A DNA stretch of 64,000 nucleotides, taken from positions 62,001 to 126,000 of the forward strand of contig CAYZXL010000002.1 of NCBI GenBank assembly GCA_964482435.1, read 5' to 3'. The notes beneath the pieces are model-generated. The model searched no databases, was not told the origin of the DNA, and saw only the letters and a list, made by a program, of their open reading frames with translations. Below, piece after piece: positions 34,706 through 44,172 of this stretch (the first letter of the stretch is position 1; the number at the start of each line of letters is the position of its first letter). The stretch comes from CAYZXL01 sp964482435. GTDB taxonomy: Bacteria; Auribacterota; JABMQX01. The translations under genes and the position numbers were made by a program.

Positions 34706-37408
34706 TCAGAAGACAATTTCCAGAGACGACCCCGCCTTCATGTCAATTGCGGAGGTGAACGTCAAGACTATTCTGTCCCCCGCAACCGACTTGCTCACGT
34801 CAAGGACCTTATTGTCGAGCTTTGCCGCGACGCGGGAGGAAGGTTTGCTGTAGAGGCCGAGCGAGAGCGTTTTCAGGGTCAGGTCGCCCCAGAGGACCTC
34901 GATTTTCGCGACGTGCTTTCCGCCCGTGCGTCTCTGGCTGAAGGTTCCCCAGGCGGAACCCGTTGAGAAGAACGATTGGAATCGCTCAGGGGTGATTCGC
35001 GGGGCGAACCCGATGTGCTTGGTAACTCCATCATATTCGTACCCGGAGAGGGCGAGGAGGACGGACCACGAGGACATGGCGCGGGCGTAGTGGTGTCCGC
35101 ACTCGACTTCGTTCCAGGGGTTGCGGCGGAGTCCGTCGTAGCGGTCGCGGACGCCTTTGACGATGGAAAGCCCTTCCTCGACCAAATCCTCGTATATCAG
35201 ATGAGCGGCGACCTGATATTCGATTCCCGTCCAGACCTCGTCGCTATAGACGAAGGGGAGAGCAGGGCGGTTGCCTTTGGGCCACGAGCAAAGGAGGAGG
35301 CCTGCCTCATCGTTAAGGGCATAGACTCGCTGAACGTTATCATGAAGTCCGATGGGTCTTCGCCAGTTGTTGAGGAAGATGGAGTGGACGGCCTTCTTTG
35401 TGTTCGCGGGATCGACGACATGGCCGAGTCCGACCACGTGAGCCGCCCATTGACCGAGAAGCTGGTCGGACAGACAACCCTCGCCGTACTGGTATTTCGG
35501 GACAATCTCGCCTGCGCCCGGAGCTGCGTCGCTTCCGCCGGCGACGGAGGCAGGTGACCGGAGATGCTCGGGGACTGTGATGCCGCGGAGGACATCAACT
35601 TTTTGAATGTACCATTCTCCGTTCCAGAGTTCGGCGTCCATGCGCTTGCGCCCGCTATCGAACACCGCGCGGTATTCTTTCGCCTTCTCCTCTTCGCCGA
35701 GAGCGCGGGCCATTTCCTCTCCGGCGCGGAGAGCTGCGAGGTACAGGCAGCCCATCATCGTGTTCGGTCCGTAGAACTCGATGTCATACGTGTTGTGCTG
35801 CTCGCCTTCCATGACGCCGTCCTTGTTGGAGTCCCAACCGAGCTCTTTTGTCCAGGCAAATTCCAGGGCTCGCCTGACGTTCGGCCAGATGGACTTCAGC
35901 CAATCGGTGTCGCCGGAGAGTTTCCATTCGCGGTACGCGCGCACGACGCACCCCATTTGCCCGTCGGCGGCCGGCTTGAAACCCCAGAGGTAATCGCCGA
36001 GGGGAATCAGGGTGCGGAAAGCCATGCTTCCGTCGGGGCGGGTGTTGTGGTTGAAGTCGGTCTCGCGTGCGCTCCGCTCAAGGGACGGGAACAGATGAGC
36101 AACAGACTGAGCGTAATCCCAGACGTGCGTGCAGTTCATCGGACAGCAACCACTGTCGTCGCCGCAGCCCTCGAAGGCGAAGAATGAGCCGTCCGCGAGC
36201 ATGATGCAGGTATCTGTGCGGACGATGGAAGCCTGACTGGAAACGGAATCAAGGACATAGCCGGGAAGAGTGCTGTCAAAGAAAGCGCGATGCCAGAGCA
36301 GGGTTTGTTCCTCCAATCGCTTGAAGTTCCGAACGACGTGAGCGGCAACGTCCCATGCGTCCTTGAATTGCTTGGCGACGTAGTTCTCCATGATTTTGCC
36401 GCGGACCTGCTCTTCGCTGTTCCAGGAGTTCTCGCGCTTCGGGAAATGCCAGGTGAGGAAGAAGGGGAACGTGACCGAGGACTTGGGGGCAATAGTCGCA
36501 CGGAGGACGAGGTCGCCAATGTCGCTGCGTCTATCCGGCGAAGGTTGGGCGTCGGTGACGGGCTGGACGCGGCCGTCGTCGGAGAAATCGTCCCAGAAAA
36601 GATGCGCGTGGTCCCACCAGCCGCCGCGATACCAGCGGGTCTGAACCTCGAGGTCTTTCCAGGTCGTCGCGAGGGCCATGCTTCCGAAACGGACATCGTC
36701 AGGCTTGACTTTGCTCGACGAGAGCCGAAGGCCGCGAAAATCGCTTTCCTCGACGTATTCATTGAGATTCATCCCCAGGATGCCGTCGAAGTTTTTTCCG
36801 TCGGTTCCGATGGGATTGAAGATTGTCCCCGCAAGGGACACATCCACCGGTTTGTTCGCCGGATTCTCGACAGTCCATTCGAAGACCGCAACGGGAATGG
36901 AACTGTCCGGCACACTGAGCGGTATGAAAGGATTCCACGCGCGAAGGGTGACACGAACGGGAAGAGAATCGTCCTCGAACTTGATCCATGCGAAGGGATA
37001 TTCTCCCCGGAAATGGGCTTCCCGCAGGCGGCTGACGCCGGTGAGCTGGTCCTGGGGCGTGCCGAATCCGCCGAGATACGGAGTGAGAAGTTCTCGCTCG
37101 AGAATTCGAGCCACCGGTTTCCCGCCATCCCGTCTCGCCCATATCGCGAAGAACGTGAACGGGAGGTCTTTTCCCTTCCCGGGGCGATTGAAGATTTCCC
37201 AGTCGCGCAGGTCGCCCCTGCCACCGAGAGAGACCGTGCCCGTGCCGATTCCACCGAGCGGGAAGGCGATTTCGCCGAGGGAAGCGCCGGAGAATGTCCG
37301 GATGCCTGGCCCGCTGAAAACCTCGGAGCGGGGATAAGGTCGCGCCGTTGTTGCTGCGGAAGCCGAGCAAGCGACGATGAAGAGAGCAATGCCGATCTTA
37401 GGAAGCAT
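34706..37408 (-). CDS. Secreted GH116 glycoside hydrolase (GBA2-like)
   Basis: 900 residues with a signal peptide (IALFIVACSASAATT). The N-terminal sandwich starts with GASLGEIAFPLGGIGTGTVSLGGRGDLRDWEIFNRP, typical of GH116. The (alpha/alpha)6 domain carries DGVMEGEQHNTYDIEFYGPN near residue 530, whose Glu is the probable nucleophile. SDEVWTGIEYQVAAHLI near residue 720 holds the probable acid/base Asp. Family members cleave beta-glucosides, beta-xylosides or glucosylceramide with retention. Export here points to glycan breakdown. It is 71 bp downstream of the isomerase-GH fusion gene, in the same direction. Confidence 0.9.
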   Translation of the reverse strand: MLPKIGIALFIVACSASAATTARPYPRSEVFSGPGIRTFSGASLGEIAFPLGGIGTGTVSLGGRGDLRDWEIFNRPGKGKDLPFTFFAIWARRDGGKPVARILERELLTPYLGGFGTPQDQLTGVSRLREAHFRGEYPFAWIKFEDDSLPVRVTLRAWNPFIPLSVPDSSIPVAVFEWTVENPANKPVDVSLAGTIFNPIGTDGKNFDGILGMNLNEYVEESDFRGLRLSSSKVKPDDVRFGSMALATTWKDLEVQTRWYRGGWWDHAHLFWDDFSDDGRVQPVTDAQPSPDRRSDIGDLVLRATIAPKSSVTFPFFLTWHFPKRENSWNSEEQVRGKIMENYVAKQFKDAWDVAAHVVRNFKRLEEQTLLWHRAFFDSTLPGYVLDSVSSQASIVRTDTCIMLADGSFFAFEGCGDDSGCCPMNCTHVWDYAQSVAHLFPSLERSARETDFNHNTRPDGSMAFRTLIPLGDYLWGFKPAADGQMGCVVRAYREWKLSGDTDWLKSIWPNVRRALEFAWTKELGWDSNKDGVMEGEQHNTYDIEFYGPNTMMGCLYLAALRAGEEMARALGEEEKAKEYRAVFDSGRKRMDAELWNGEWYIQKVDVLRGITVPEHLRSPASVAGGSDAAPGAGEIVPKYQYGEGCLSDQLLGQWAAHVVGLGHVVDPANTKKAVHSIFLNNWRRPIGLHDNVQRVYALNDEAGLLLCSWPKGNRPALPFVYSDEVWTGIEYQVAAHLIYEDLVEEGLSIVKGVRDRYDGLRRNPWNEVECGHHYARAMSSWSVLLALSGYEYDGVTKHIGFAPRITPERFQSFFSTGSAWGTFSQRRTGGKHVAKIEVLWGDLTLKTLSLGLYSKPSSRVAAKLDNKVLDVSKSVAGDRIVLTFTSAIDMKAGSSLEIVF

Positions 37409-37479
37409 TTTGACTCCTCCTTGTCAGGTGGTGAGTTGTTCCTTCGGCCGCATCCTTGCGCGGAGCCCAAAACTGACTT

Positions 37480-39636
37480 TTATTTTTGTGAGCTTGTATG
37501 TTTGGACTCGATGTTTTCGTTAACAACGGTCATCTTCTCGACGAGAATTGTCCATGGGTTATCGTTGATGTCCACGAGGCCGTAGTTTGAGTTCTCACCG
37601 TCAAATCGCCCGGTGGCTGGCTCGTCAGTATATTCAAACCAGTGATAGCCGACCATGGATGGGATTGCCGCGAGGGCTTCGACGTACCGTTGAAATCCAT
37701 CGGCTCGGTCCTTCTGTGTGGCAACGGGACGACCGGCGCCCTTTGTATTGGGCAAGCCGGAATCCATTGCTTTGAATGAGAATTCCGTCAGCATGACCGG
37801 GCGACCGGTGAGGCGATGGATTTCCTCGAGCCTATTGCTCGGCGGGACATCGCCATAGTTGTTGTAGGAGACTACGTCAACGTGGCCGGCACATGCCTCC
37901 AGAACTTCGTTTGGTGCGTAGCCAGCAAAGCGACATCCGAGGTTGAGGTGATTGGGGTCGGCAAGGCGAATCGCCCGATTGCAGACGGAGAAGTATTTCT
38001 CGGCGAGGAGCTTGAGAAAATCGCTCGCGTCTGAGTCGGAAGCAACGGTTTTTGCGGGAAGCTCTTGAAGCTTCAGAAGCGAATCCCTGTCGGCGGCACC
38101 GATTCCCCATGCGGCGGCGACTTTTTCCGGGCTGCCGTGTTTCTTGATAGCGAAGTCAACGAGGGCCATTTTGCCAGCGGCCTCAGCAGGAAAAGAAAGG
38201 AAGTCGTCGAACAGGCTCCTCCGGGAGCGCCAATCGGGACCCCAGCGAAGCTCGTTGTCGGTGAAGTAGCCGATGAGGAGAGGGTCGGAAGCTCTTGACG
38301 AACAGAGAGCTCTTGCGCGCGCCTCGACGGTGTTCTGAAACTTCGGCGAAAACACATCGGGGAACGTTCCCTTGAGCCAGTCGGCGCCCACAGAAGAGCC
38401 CAGGTTGAGAATAATTGTGTAGGGCATCCCTTTGTCGAACGTCTCGCGGCCGCACCAGGAGCCGATTGTGTTGAAGCCCCAACTGCGCAGCCTGTTGACC
38501 GCTTCCTGAGCCCATTTGTCAGCAGTGCCGTATTTTTTCTCCACAAAACGGCCATAGGGAGAGTAGCCGAGTTTTGGAGCAAAATCGCCCCGAAATCCTG
38601 CTGCATTGATGCCTTTTGAGAAGAAAGCGTTACCGGCGGGGTCAATGAGCCACCACCCCGAAATCTCCTGCGGGAAGAAGAAGCCCGATGGGGCGTGACG
38701 GACTTTCGCCCAGCCACCGAATAAATCGCGCGGAGACGCCGGACGGGGGAGAAAAAGGTCTTCGATGAACTGGCGGCTGCGTGCCTCGTTCTCGAGGAGG
38801 GATTTGGTTCGCGGCGTTTTTTCCTCGTAGGCCAGCTCGAGGATCACGAGCCCGTTGAAACCCACTTGCTTGAGAGCCTCAGCGGCTTTTGCGCAGTCAA
38901 TATCGTTTCCTTCGCCAAGCCATTCGGTCCAGACGCCGTTGTTGCCGTTGCGGAGATGGACGCTTACGATTCGACCGGAAGCGAGGCGAATCATCTCGAT
39001 GGGGTCCTGCCCTCCCTTTTTGGCCCAATGAAGATCAAGGCAGAAGCCGACAAGGTTAGGGTCGGTGAAGAAGAGCATGGCGCGAAACTCGCGGGCGTTG
39101 TTGGCCATTTCGGGGATGTGGTGGTGGAGGACGAGTCGCATGCCGCGCTTTTGAAGCTCCCCGCCGAGCCGATTGAGGTTCTCAGCTTGGGTTCGCAAAG
39201 CCTCTTCCGATTTGTTCTCATCTTCGGCGCAGTTGAAGTTGATCACGAGTCCGGGGAAATCTTTCGCCCGGTCAACCCATTCGAGAGTAGTCTTCAGAGT
39301 TTGGTCAGCCGCGTCGGGCTGATGAAGATTGCCGTTGTGATACACGGATAGAAGCACGAGGCCGTTGCTCCACAAAAGCTCGCGGAAGCGCATGGCACGC
39401 TCATCGCTGGAGAAGGAGTTCAGCCAGCCTTCGATGGCGGCAAAACCGGCTTTTCTCGCCTCTGACAGCGTTTGCGGGAGCTGCTCGTCTGGATTTTTGC
39501 TCAACCGAGACCATTCGACGTTCCAACCGTAAATCTGGGTGGCGATTCTCGGAGCGGACGGCAGAGCCGGAGCAGCAGACCACAACGGCAGGCATAAGAC
39601 GAATACGAGAAGCAACGACGTAGAGCCAGTTCTCAT
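37480..39636 (-). CDS. Secreted fusion: isomerase-like TIM barrel plus GH-A-like hydrolase
   Basis: 718 residues from the ATG at 39636 (CGGAGGG upstream), signal peptide SLLLVFVLCLPLWSAAP. Residues ~20-290 are a xylose-isomerase-like barrel (AGFAAIEGWLNSF, LVLHHHIPEMANNAREFRAML, VGFCLDLHWAKKGGQDP, GRIVSVHLRNGN). Residues ~300-715 are a clan GH-A-like barrel similar to agarase-type enzymes (FSKGINAAGFRGD, LLIGYFTDNELRWGPDWR with the acid/base Glu, VMLTEFSFKAMDSGLP with the nucleophile Glu, VGYHWFEYTDEP). The fusion would hydrolyse a glycan and convert the released sugar in one exported protein. Confidence 0.85.
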   Translation of the reverse strand: MRTGSTSLLLVFVLCLPLWSAAPALPSAPRIATQIYGWNVEWSRLSKNPDEQLPQTLSEARKAGFAAIEGWLNSFSSDERAMRFRELLWSNGLVLLSVYHNGNLHQPDAADQTLKTTLEWVDRAKDFPGLVINFNCAEDENKSEEALRTQAENLNRLGGELQKRGMRLVLHHHIPEMANNAREFRAMLFFTDPNLVGFCLDLHWAKKGGQDPIEMIRLASGRIVSVHLRNGNNGVWTEWLGEGNDIDCAKAAEALKQVGFNGLVILELAYEEKTPRTKSLLENEARSRQFIEDLFLPRPASPRDLFGGWAKVRHAPSGFFFPQEISGWWLIDPAGNAFFSKGINAAGFRGDFAPKLGYSPYGRFVEKKYGTADKWAQEAVNRLRSWGFNTIGSWCGRETFDKGMPYTIILNLGSSVGADWLKGTFPDVFSPKFQNTVEARARALCSSRASDPLLIGYFTDNELRWGPDWRSRRSLFDDFLSFPAEAAGKMALVDFAIKKHGSPEKVAAAWGIGAADRDSLLKLQELPAKTVASDSDASDFLKLLAEKYFSVCNRAIRLADPNHLNLGCRFAGYAPNEVLEACAGHVDVVSYNNYGDVPPSNRLEEIHRLTGRPVMLTEFSFKAMDSGLPNTKGAGRPVATQKDRADGFQRYVEALAAIPSMVGYHWFEYTDEPATGRFDGENSNYGLVDINDNPWTILVEKMTVVNENIESKHTSSQK

Positions 39637-40144
39637 TGTGAAGCCCTCCGATTTTGTTGTGTAGAGATTCTCCTTGGAAAGATAACGGGCCCGCGGAAAA
39701 AATCCAATACATTCACGCATTTCTCGTTGGGGAACAATACTCGAAACAGCGCCGAAAATGTCGGATGAGAAAACCGCGCTTTATGAGGACCGGATAAGCG
39801 GGTTCGAAACGATGTCACTTTGCCCAGATGCCACTGATGTTCGGTGAGAGTAGTCCGTAATCTTGCGTTTTTCGGGAGAATAGACGAATGTCATTCCAAT
39901 GTCAAGGAGGTGGTTGACTTATCGAAGCATCCTCCTCCGCTTCCTGCCTTCGGGCCGGCAGCGAAGCCACAGACATTTCGCACTTCGGATACAAACGCCC
40001 AGGGCCGAGGGCTTGACACCTTTTCCCCCTTCTGTCAGCATGAGCCGATGAGTTGGAGATTTGGTCGCCTTCATGCGAATGTGGAGGCATGAACGCAACA
40101 ATCCTGTTCCCACGCCGACGCGCGCGTAATGGAAAGGTGAAGCG
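39637..40144. other. Divergent gap upstream of the ThuA-like gene
   Basis: About 500 bp. A TTGACA at 40013-40018 has only a poor -10 (CAGCAT) 17 bp later, so I do not call a promoter. No RNA gene or repeat was recognised. Confidence 0.45.
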
Positions 40145-40933
40145 ATGAGAATACCGTTTTTGTGCGTGGTGTCGCTCGCGGTTCTCTTCTTCGTCACCAG
40201 CTCGCCATCAGGGGCGGAGAGGATTTTAATTGTCCAGGACGAGCTTCCGCAGATGGAGTTCCTGGCGAAGCTTTTGCAGGAGAAGTCCCGATACCAGGCG
40301 GAGGTGAAGACTCAAGCGGAGATGCCCCCGGAGATTTTGGGATATAAAGCAGTCATCGTTTACATTCACGGACGATTATTCGAGGAGGCGGAGAAGGCTT
40401 TCATCGCTTATGCAAAGGGCGGCGGGAAGCTGATTCTTCTCCATCATTCCATATCGAGCGGTAAGCGGCAAAACAAGTACTGGTTCGATTTCATGGGCGT
40501 GAAGCTGCCGGAAGGAGACTGGGAGAAGGGCGGATATAAATGGATAGAGCCTGTCGGGCAGACGGTAGTCAACATCAACCCGGGTCATTACATCACGTCA
40601 AACGAGGTCAAGTACGAAGGGAAGATTTCTTTCGAGAGCGAGAAGGTCAAGAAGGCGCGCTATCCGTGCTTCGCGCTGAAGCAGAACTCCGAAGTCTATC
40701 TGAATCACACGTTCTGCGACGGCGGCGAAAAGACGCTTTTGCTCGGATTCATTTACGAGGGAGAAGGGACTGGCGGGAAAAAGGTCATGCAGAACACGAG
40801 CGGGTGGTTGAAGAAGACGGGAAAGGGATGGTTGATATACCTACAGCCAGGGCACCTGCTTGAAGACTTCAAGTGCGAGGCATACCAACAGATTATTCTC
40901 AACGCGATTCAATGGAAACCGGACGAGAAATAG
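40145..40933 (+). CDS. Exported ThuA-like protein
   Basis: 262 residues, signal peptide FLCVVSLAVLFFVTSSPSGA. The glutamine-amidotransferase-like fold of the ThuA family is visible. It opens with ERILIVQDELPQMEFLAKLLQ, continues with KAVIVYIHGRLFEEAEKAFIAYAKGGGKLILLHHS, and ends GWLIYLQPGHLLEDFKCEAYQQIILNAIQW. ThuA proteins are linked to trehalose and other disaccharide use, with unknown chemistry. It overlaps the next gene if that gene starts at 40912. Confidence 0.75.
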   Translation: MRIPFLCVVSLAVLFFVTSSPSGAERILIVQDELPQMEFLAKLLQEKSRYQAEVKTQAEMPPEILGYKAVIVYIHGRLFEEAEKAFIAYAKGGGKLILLHHSISSGKRQNKYWFDFMGVKLPEGDWEKGGYKWIEPVGQTVVNINPGHYITSNEVKYEGKISFESEKVKKARYPCFALKQNSEVYLNHTFCDGGEKTLLLGFIYEGEGTGGKKVMQNTSGWLKKTGKGWLIYLQPGHLLEDFKCEAYQQIILNAIQWKPDEK

Positions 40934-41766
40934 CGCGCTGGAGCGAGAACTCCCTGCGGCGCAACCCGTCGGCGGACACGGGTTGGAAAGGACAGCCAAA
41001 GACACACTGCGAACTGGCAAAGAGGGAGGGCGTGGAGAAGCCGCAAAGCAAAGAACATGTTTTCATCTCTGTTGTGATTCCGGCTTATGACGAGGAATTG
41101 CACATCGGCTCCACGATTCTCTCAATTACGGAGTACGCCGAGGCGAAAGGCTGGCAGTACGAGATTATCGTGGTTGATGATGCAAGCAGCGATAATACGG
41201 TGTCGGAGGCAGAGCGCGCGGGCGAGACGGTGCGCGTCTTGAAAAACGGCGTGAATAGAGGAAAGGGGTACAGTGTTCGACGGGGAATGCTTGCGTCGAG
41301 AGGGGATTTCGCCCTGTTCTCGGACGCGGACCTCTCGACGCCGATTTATGAGCTTGACCGGTTTTTAGACGAGGCTCGGAAAGGATACGACGTCGTGATT
41401 GGCTCGCGGGCGCTTGCTAATTCTAAAATCGAGGTCCACCAGCCCATTTATCGTGAGCTTATGGGAAAGGCGTTCAACCTGATCCTGCGTTCTCTGGAAC
41501 TGAGCCATTTTCGTGATACGCAATGCGGGTTCAAGCTGTTTTCTCGTCGGGCGGTGCAGGCGATTTTCCCTCTGGCGAAGACAAATCGGTTTGCGTTTGA
41601 CGTGGAAGTTCTGCTTATCGCGCAGAGGCGAAGACTGAAGATTAAGGAATTGCCAGTCCACTGGCGAGACTCCGCCCCGTCGAGGGTGTCGCTGGTTCAG
41701 GATCCGCTGCGGATGTTTTTCGACGTCGTGAAGCTTCGGCTGAGCCGCGCTGGCTGCAGGAAGTGA
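40912..41766 (+). CDS. GT2 glycosyltransferase, dolichyl/polyprenyl-phosphate hexose synthase-like
   Basis: 284 residues from the ATG at 40912, which overlaps the ThuA gene by 22 bp; a GTG at 41032 (244 residues) with GGGAGGG nearby is equally possible because the family motif starts only at SVVIPAYDEELHIGSTI. GT-A motifs follow: IIVVDDASSDNT, NRGKGYSVRRGML, ALFSDADLSTP (DxD) and GSRALANS, then DTQCGFKLFSRRAV. This resembles ALG5-type enzymes that move glucose or mannose to a lipid phosphate at the inner membrane. No membrane helices are seen at the C-terminus. Confidence 0.85.
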   Translation: METGREIARWSENSLRRNPSADTGWKGQPKTHCELAKREGVEKPQSKEHVFISVVIPAYDEELHIGSTILSITEYAEAKGWQYEIIVVDDASSDNTVSEAERAGETVRVLKNGVNRGKGYSVRRGMLASRGDFALFSDADLSTPIYELDRFLDEARKGYDVVIGSRALANSKIEVHQPIYRELMGKAFNLILRSLELSHFRDTQCGFKLFSRRAVQAIFPLAKTNRFAFDVEVLLIAQRRRLKIKELPVHWRDSAPSRVSLVQDPLRMFFDVVKLRLSRAGCRK

Positions 41767-41803
41767 CGTGGCGAGTTGCGACGGCCGAGAAGCCGAGTTG
41801 CCC

Positions 41804-41832
41804 TTGACAATGCCGGGCGAACTCGGTAGCCT
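41804..41832 (+). promoter_or_regulatory. Candidate promoter of the FucI-like gene
   Basis: TTGACA (41804-41809), 17 bp, TAGCCT (41827-41832). The -35 is perfect and the -10 weak. About 70 bp upstream of the ATG at 41904. Confidence 0.4.
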
Positions 41833-41903
41833 ACTTGTAGCAGAGAAAAACAAATCGCACTGTGGCATAGAAACCGAAACCATAAAGCACGAGGAGAGAA
41901 GAA

Positions 41904-43349
41904 ATGTGTGTATATAACCCGAAAAAGGCACAGGCGATGCGCCGAAGGGAGTTTTTCCAGACTTTAGGAGGGTCGGCGCTGGCCACGCAGATGGGATTGC
42001 TCAAGGCCATCGGAAGCGCAGCGGCGGAGACCGCGCCGGCACCGGAAATTCCAAAAAGAATAGTGCCGGACGTGCGGGTGGCGTTTCTAAGGCCAAAGGA
42101 GAAGTATTGGCTCGGGTGGCCCGGAACAGCGTTCGACGTGGAAGGGCATATTCGCGACTACGCTGAGAAAATGAAGAACTTCGGCAGAGAACTCGACGTG
42201 AAGTTGTGGATTTCCGAGACCCCACTCTACAACGACGAGGACGTTGGGAAATTCATCGCGGAGATTACAGAGACGAAGCCGGACGCAGTGATAGTCGTTC
42301 CGCTGCACATGGACCGGTGGGGACACGTGGATAAGATAGTCAAGGCAGGGTTCCCGACAATCATTTTTGCGGGTCTGGGCGTTTGCTTTACGGGACACAT
42401 TCAGAACATCTCGAAGCAGCCGAAGGTTTATCTTATCTCGACGGGGAGCTTTGACCTGGAAGCTGTGAAGTATGCCCTGAGGATGGTGAAGACGAATCAC
42501 CAGATGCGCGAGTTGCGAATCCTGAGGATTGCCGGGAACGATACGACCGAGCAGAAAGTGGAGGCACTCGGTAGCACGGTGAAGAACGTCCCGCGGCGGT
42601 TGTTCCCTGAGTTGTTCAACGCGACGGCGGACACGGAGGAGGTGAAAGCGATTGCCGATGATTACAAAAAGCGCGCCGCAAAGACCGTCGAGCCTTCCGA
42701 GAGGGACGTCCTCAACGCGGCGAAATGTTACGTGGTGGCGAAGAAGCTGTTGAAAGACAACGAGTGCAACGCCATCACGATGGACTGCCTGGGACTGGTC
42801 TATGACCGGCAGATTCCGACGCCGCCGTGCTTAGCATGGTCGAAGCTCCTCGACGAGGGGACTTCTGCGGCGTGCGAGGCAGTCGTGGATGCGGCGCTTG
42901 CAGAAGCGCTCGTCTGCAAGCTCCTCGAGCGGCCGGGGTTCATGCAGGACCCCGTTCCAGAGACGGAGAAGAACAACTTCATTGGCGCGCACTGCACCTC
43001 GCCGACGAAGCTCAACGGACTCGACGAAGCGTGTGAGCCTTTCATCATGAGGAGCCATTCGGAGTCGAACATCGGCGTTTCGATGCAGATTCTCTGGAAG
43101 CCGGAGCAGGAGGTGACAATCATGCAGTTCGAGGGGCCGAAGCGGATGATCATCGGCTGCGGAAAGGTCATCCGGAACCTCGACACGCCCCCTGCGGGCG
43201 GATGCCGAACTTCTGTGGAGTTGGCGATTGACGGCCCGCCCGACACGAGAGACACGAGGGGCTTCCATCAGCTCTTCCTGTACGGCGACCACGTCCGAAA
43301 GCTGAAAGCCTATTGCCAGATGTACGGCATCGCCGCGGAGCATATTTAG
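41904..43349 (+). CDS. Tat-exported L-fucose isomerase-like protein
   Basis: 481 residues, ATG preceded by GAGGAGAGAAGAA. The N-terminus has MRRREFFQTLGGSALATQ, a twin-arginine signal, starting ~11 residues in. The body matches the FucI/AraA-like C-terminal-domain family: YNDEDVGKFIAEITETKPDAVIVVPLHMDRWGHV, CNAITMDCLGLVYDRQIPTPPCLAWSKLLDEG, FIGAHCTSPTKLNG, and RSHSESNIGVSMQI with the likely metal-ligand His. These enzymes interconvert aldoses and ketoses with Mn2+. Export is unusual for the family. A strong hairpin follows the stop (43386-43411). Confidence 0.85.
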   Translation: MCVYNPKKAQAMRRREFFQTLGGSALATQMGLLKAIGSAAAETAPAPEIPKRIVPDVRVAFLRPKEKYWLGWPGTAFDVEGHIRDYAEKMKNFGRELDVKLWISETPLYNDEDVGKFIAEITETKPDAVIVVPLHMDRWGHVDKIVKAGFPTIIFAGLGVCFTGHIQNISKQPKVYLISTGSFDLEAVKYALRMVKTNHQMRELRILRIAGNDTTEQKVEALGSTVKNVPRRLFPELFNATADTEEVKAIADDYKKRAAKTVEPSERDVLNAAKCYVVAKKLLKDNECNAITMDCLGLVYDRQIPTPPCLAWSKLLDEGTSAACEAVVDAALAEALVCKLLERPGFMQDPVPETEKNNFIGAHCTSPTKLNGLDEACEPFIMRSHSESNIGVSMQILWKPEQEVTIMQFEGPKRMIIGCGKVIRNLDTPPAGGCRTSVELAIDGPPDTRDTRGFHQLFLYGDHVRKLKAYCQMYGIAAEHI

Positions 43350-43385
43350 CGGATGGCAAGCAGGTCGGATGAAGGATTGGATTTC

Positions 43386-43411
43386 CGAGGCGGCCACACC
43401 TGGCCGCCTCG
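43386..43411. terminator. Perfect 11-bp hairpin between convergent genes
   Basis: CGAGGCGGCCA (43386-43396), loop CACC, and the exact complement at 43401-43411. It lies 37 bp past the FucI-like stop and in front of convergent MarC. There is no T-run, so it may be Rho-assisted or bidirectional. Confidence 0.5.
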
Positions 43412-43549
43412 CGGCTTTCAAGACTATTGCAGGATGGCTTTGTCCTTGAGAAGCGACGGTTGCCCGGCAAGTCCCCCAATGAAATCGCACATTGGTGCTT
43501 CCTCTGTGCGGCGAGACCGCTACCGAGAAGCACACTGCCAGGAGCTGAG

Positions 43550-44137
43550 TCAGGTGTTTTTGGCGATGGCGTCCATTACCCCCCGGCGAATCATCATGAC
43601 GGCGAAGGCGGCGAGGAGGACGAGGGAGACTTTGGAGAGGGCTTTCGTCCCTGCGTCCCCGAGAACCTTGACGATGAAATCGGAGAGCACAAGGAGGATT
43701 CCGACGAGAAGGATGTTGACGACAGTGGCGCACACTGTCGGAGCCAGGCCGTAAACGTCGTGGAGAATCAAGACGGATGTCAGGACTGCGGGACCGACGA
43801 TGAGGGGAGTGCCGAGGGGAACGGCGCCGAGGCTCTGCGCGGCGATTTTCTGTCTCCGTTCGCTGGCGATGAGGTCTATGACGGCGATGATGAAAAGAAG
43901 AGCACCCCCGGCAATCATGAAGTCGGAGATGGTCACGCCGATGGCCCGGAACAGGGCTTTCCCAACGAAGAGGAATGCAATGGCGACGCAGAGAGCCGTA
44001 ATCATGCTCTGGGCGATGATGCTTTGCTTCTGAGACCTGCTCATTCCTTCCGTCAGGGAAAGGAAAATGGGAAGGACGCCGAACGGGTCAACCGCGACGA
44101 GGATGAAGACAAAAGCGAGTCCGAATTCCTCCATCAA
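43550..44137 (-). CDS. MarC-family integral membrane protein
   Basis: 195 residues with six hydrophobic segments. AFVFILVAVDPFGVLPIFLSLTEGMSRSQK and the later VPLGTPLIVGPAVLTSVLIL are conserved blocks of the MarC/YhgN/UPF0056 group. Its function is unknown even in E. coli, where it was once wrongly linked to multidrug resistance. The gene is 35 bp downstream of the enolase-superfamily gene and probably cotranscribed with it. Confidence 0.9.
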   Translation of the reverse strand: MMEEFGLAFVFILVAVDPFGVLPIFLSLTEGMSRSQKQSIIAQSMITALCVAIAFLFVGKALFRAIGVTISDFMIAGGALLFIIAVIDLIASERRQKIAAQSLGAVPLGTPLIVGPAVLTSVLILHDVYGLAPTVCATVVNILLVGILLVLSDFIVKVLGDAGTKALSKVSLVLLAAFAVMMIRRGVMDAIAKNT

Positions 44138-44172
44138 CTCCTCCCTCCGTCACTCGTGAGGACTTGTTTCTC

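Noticed and set aside
36290..37585. 431-codon open frame opposite the GH116 gene
   Set aside because: Antisense shadow; the GH116 frame has clear family motifs throughout.
40013..40041. Promoter for the ThuA-like gene
   Set aside because: TTGACA is present but the -10 at 17 bp (CAGCAT) is too poor.
42831..43733. 300-codon open frame opposite the FucI-like gene
   Set aside because: Composition is Arg/Pro/His-rich without motifs and it overlaps a recognised gene and the terminator hairpin.
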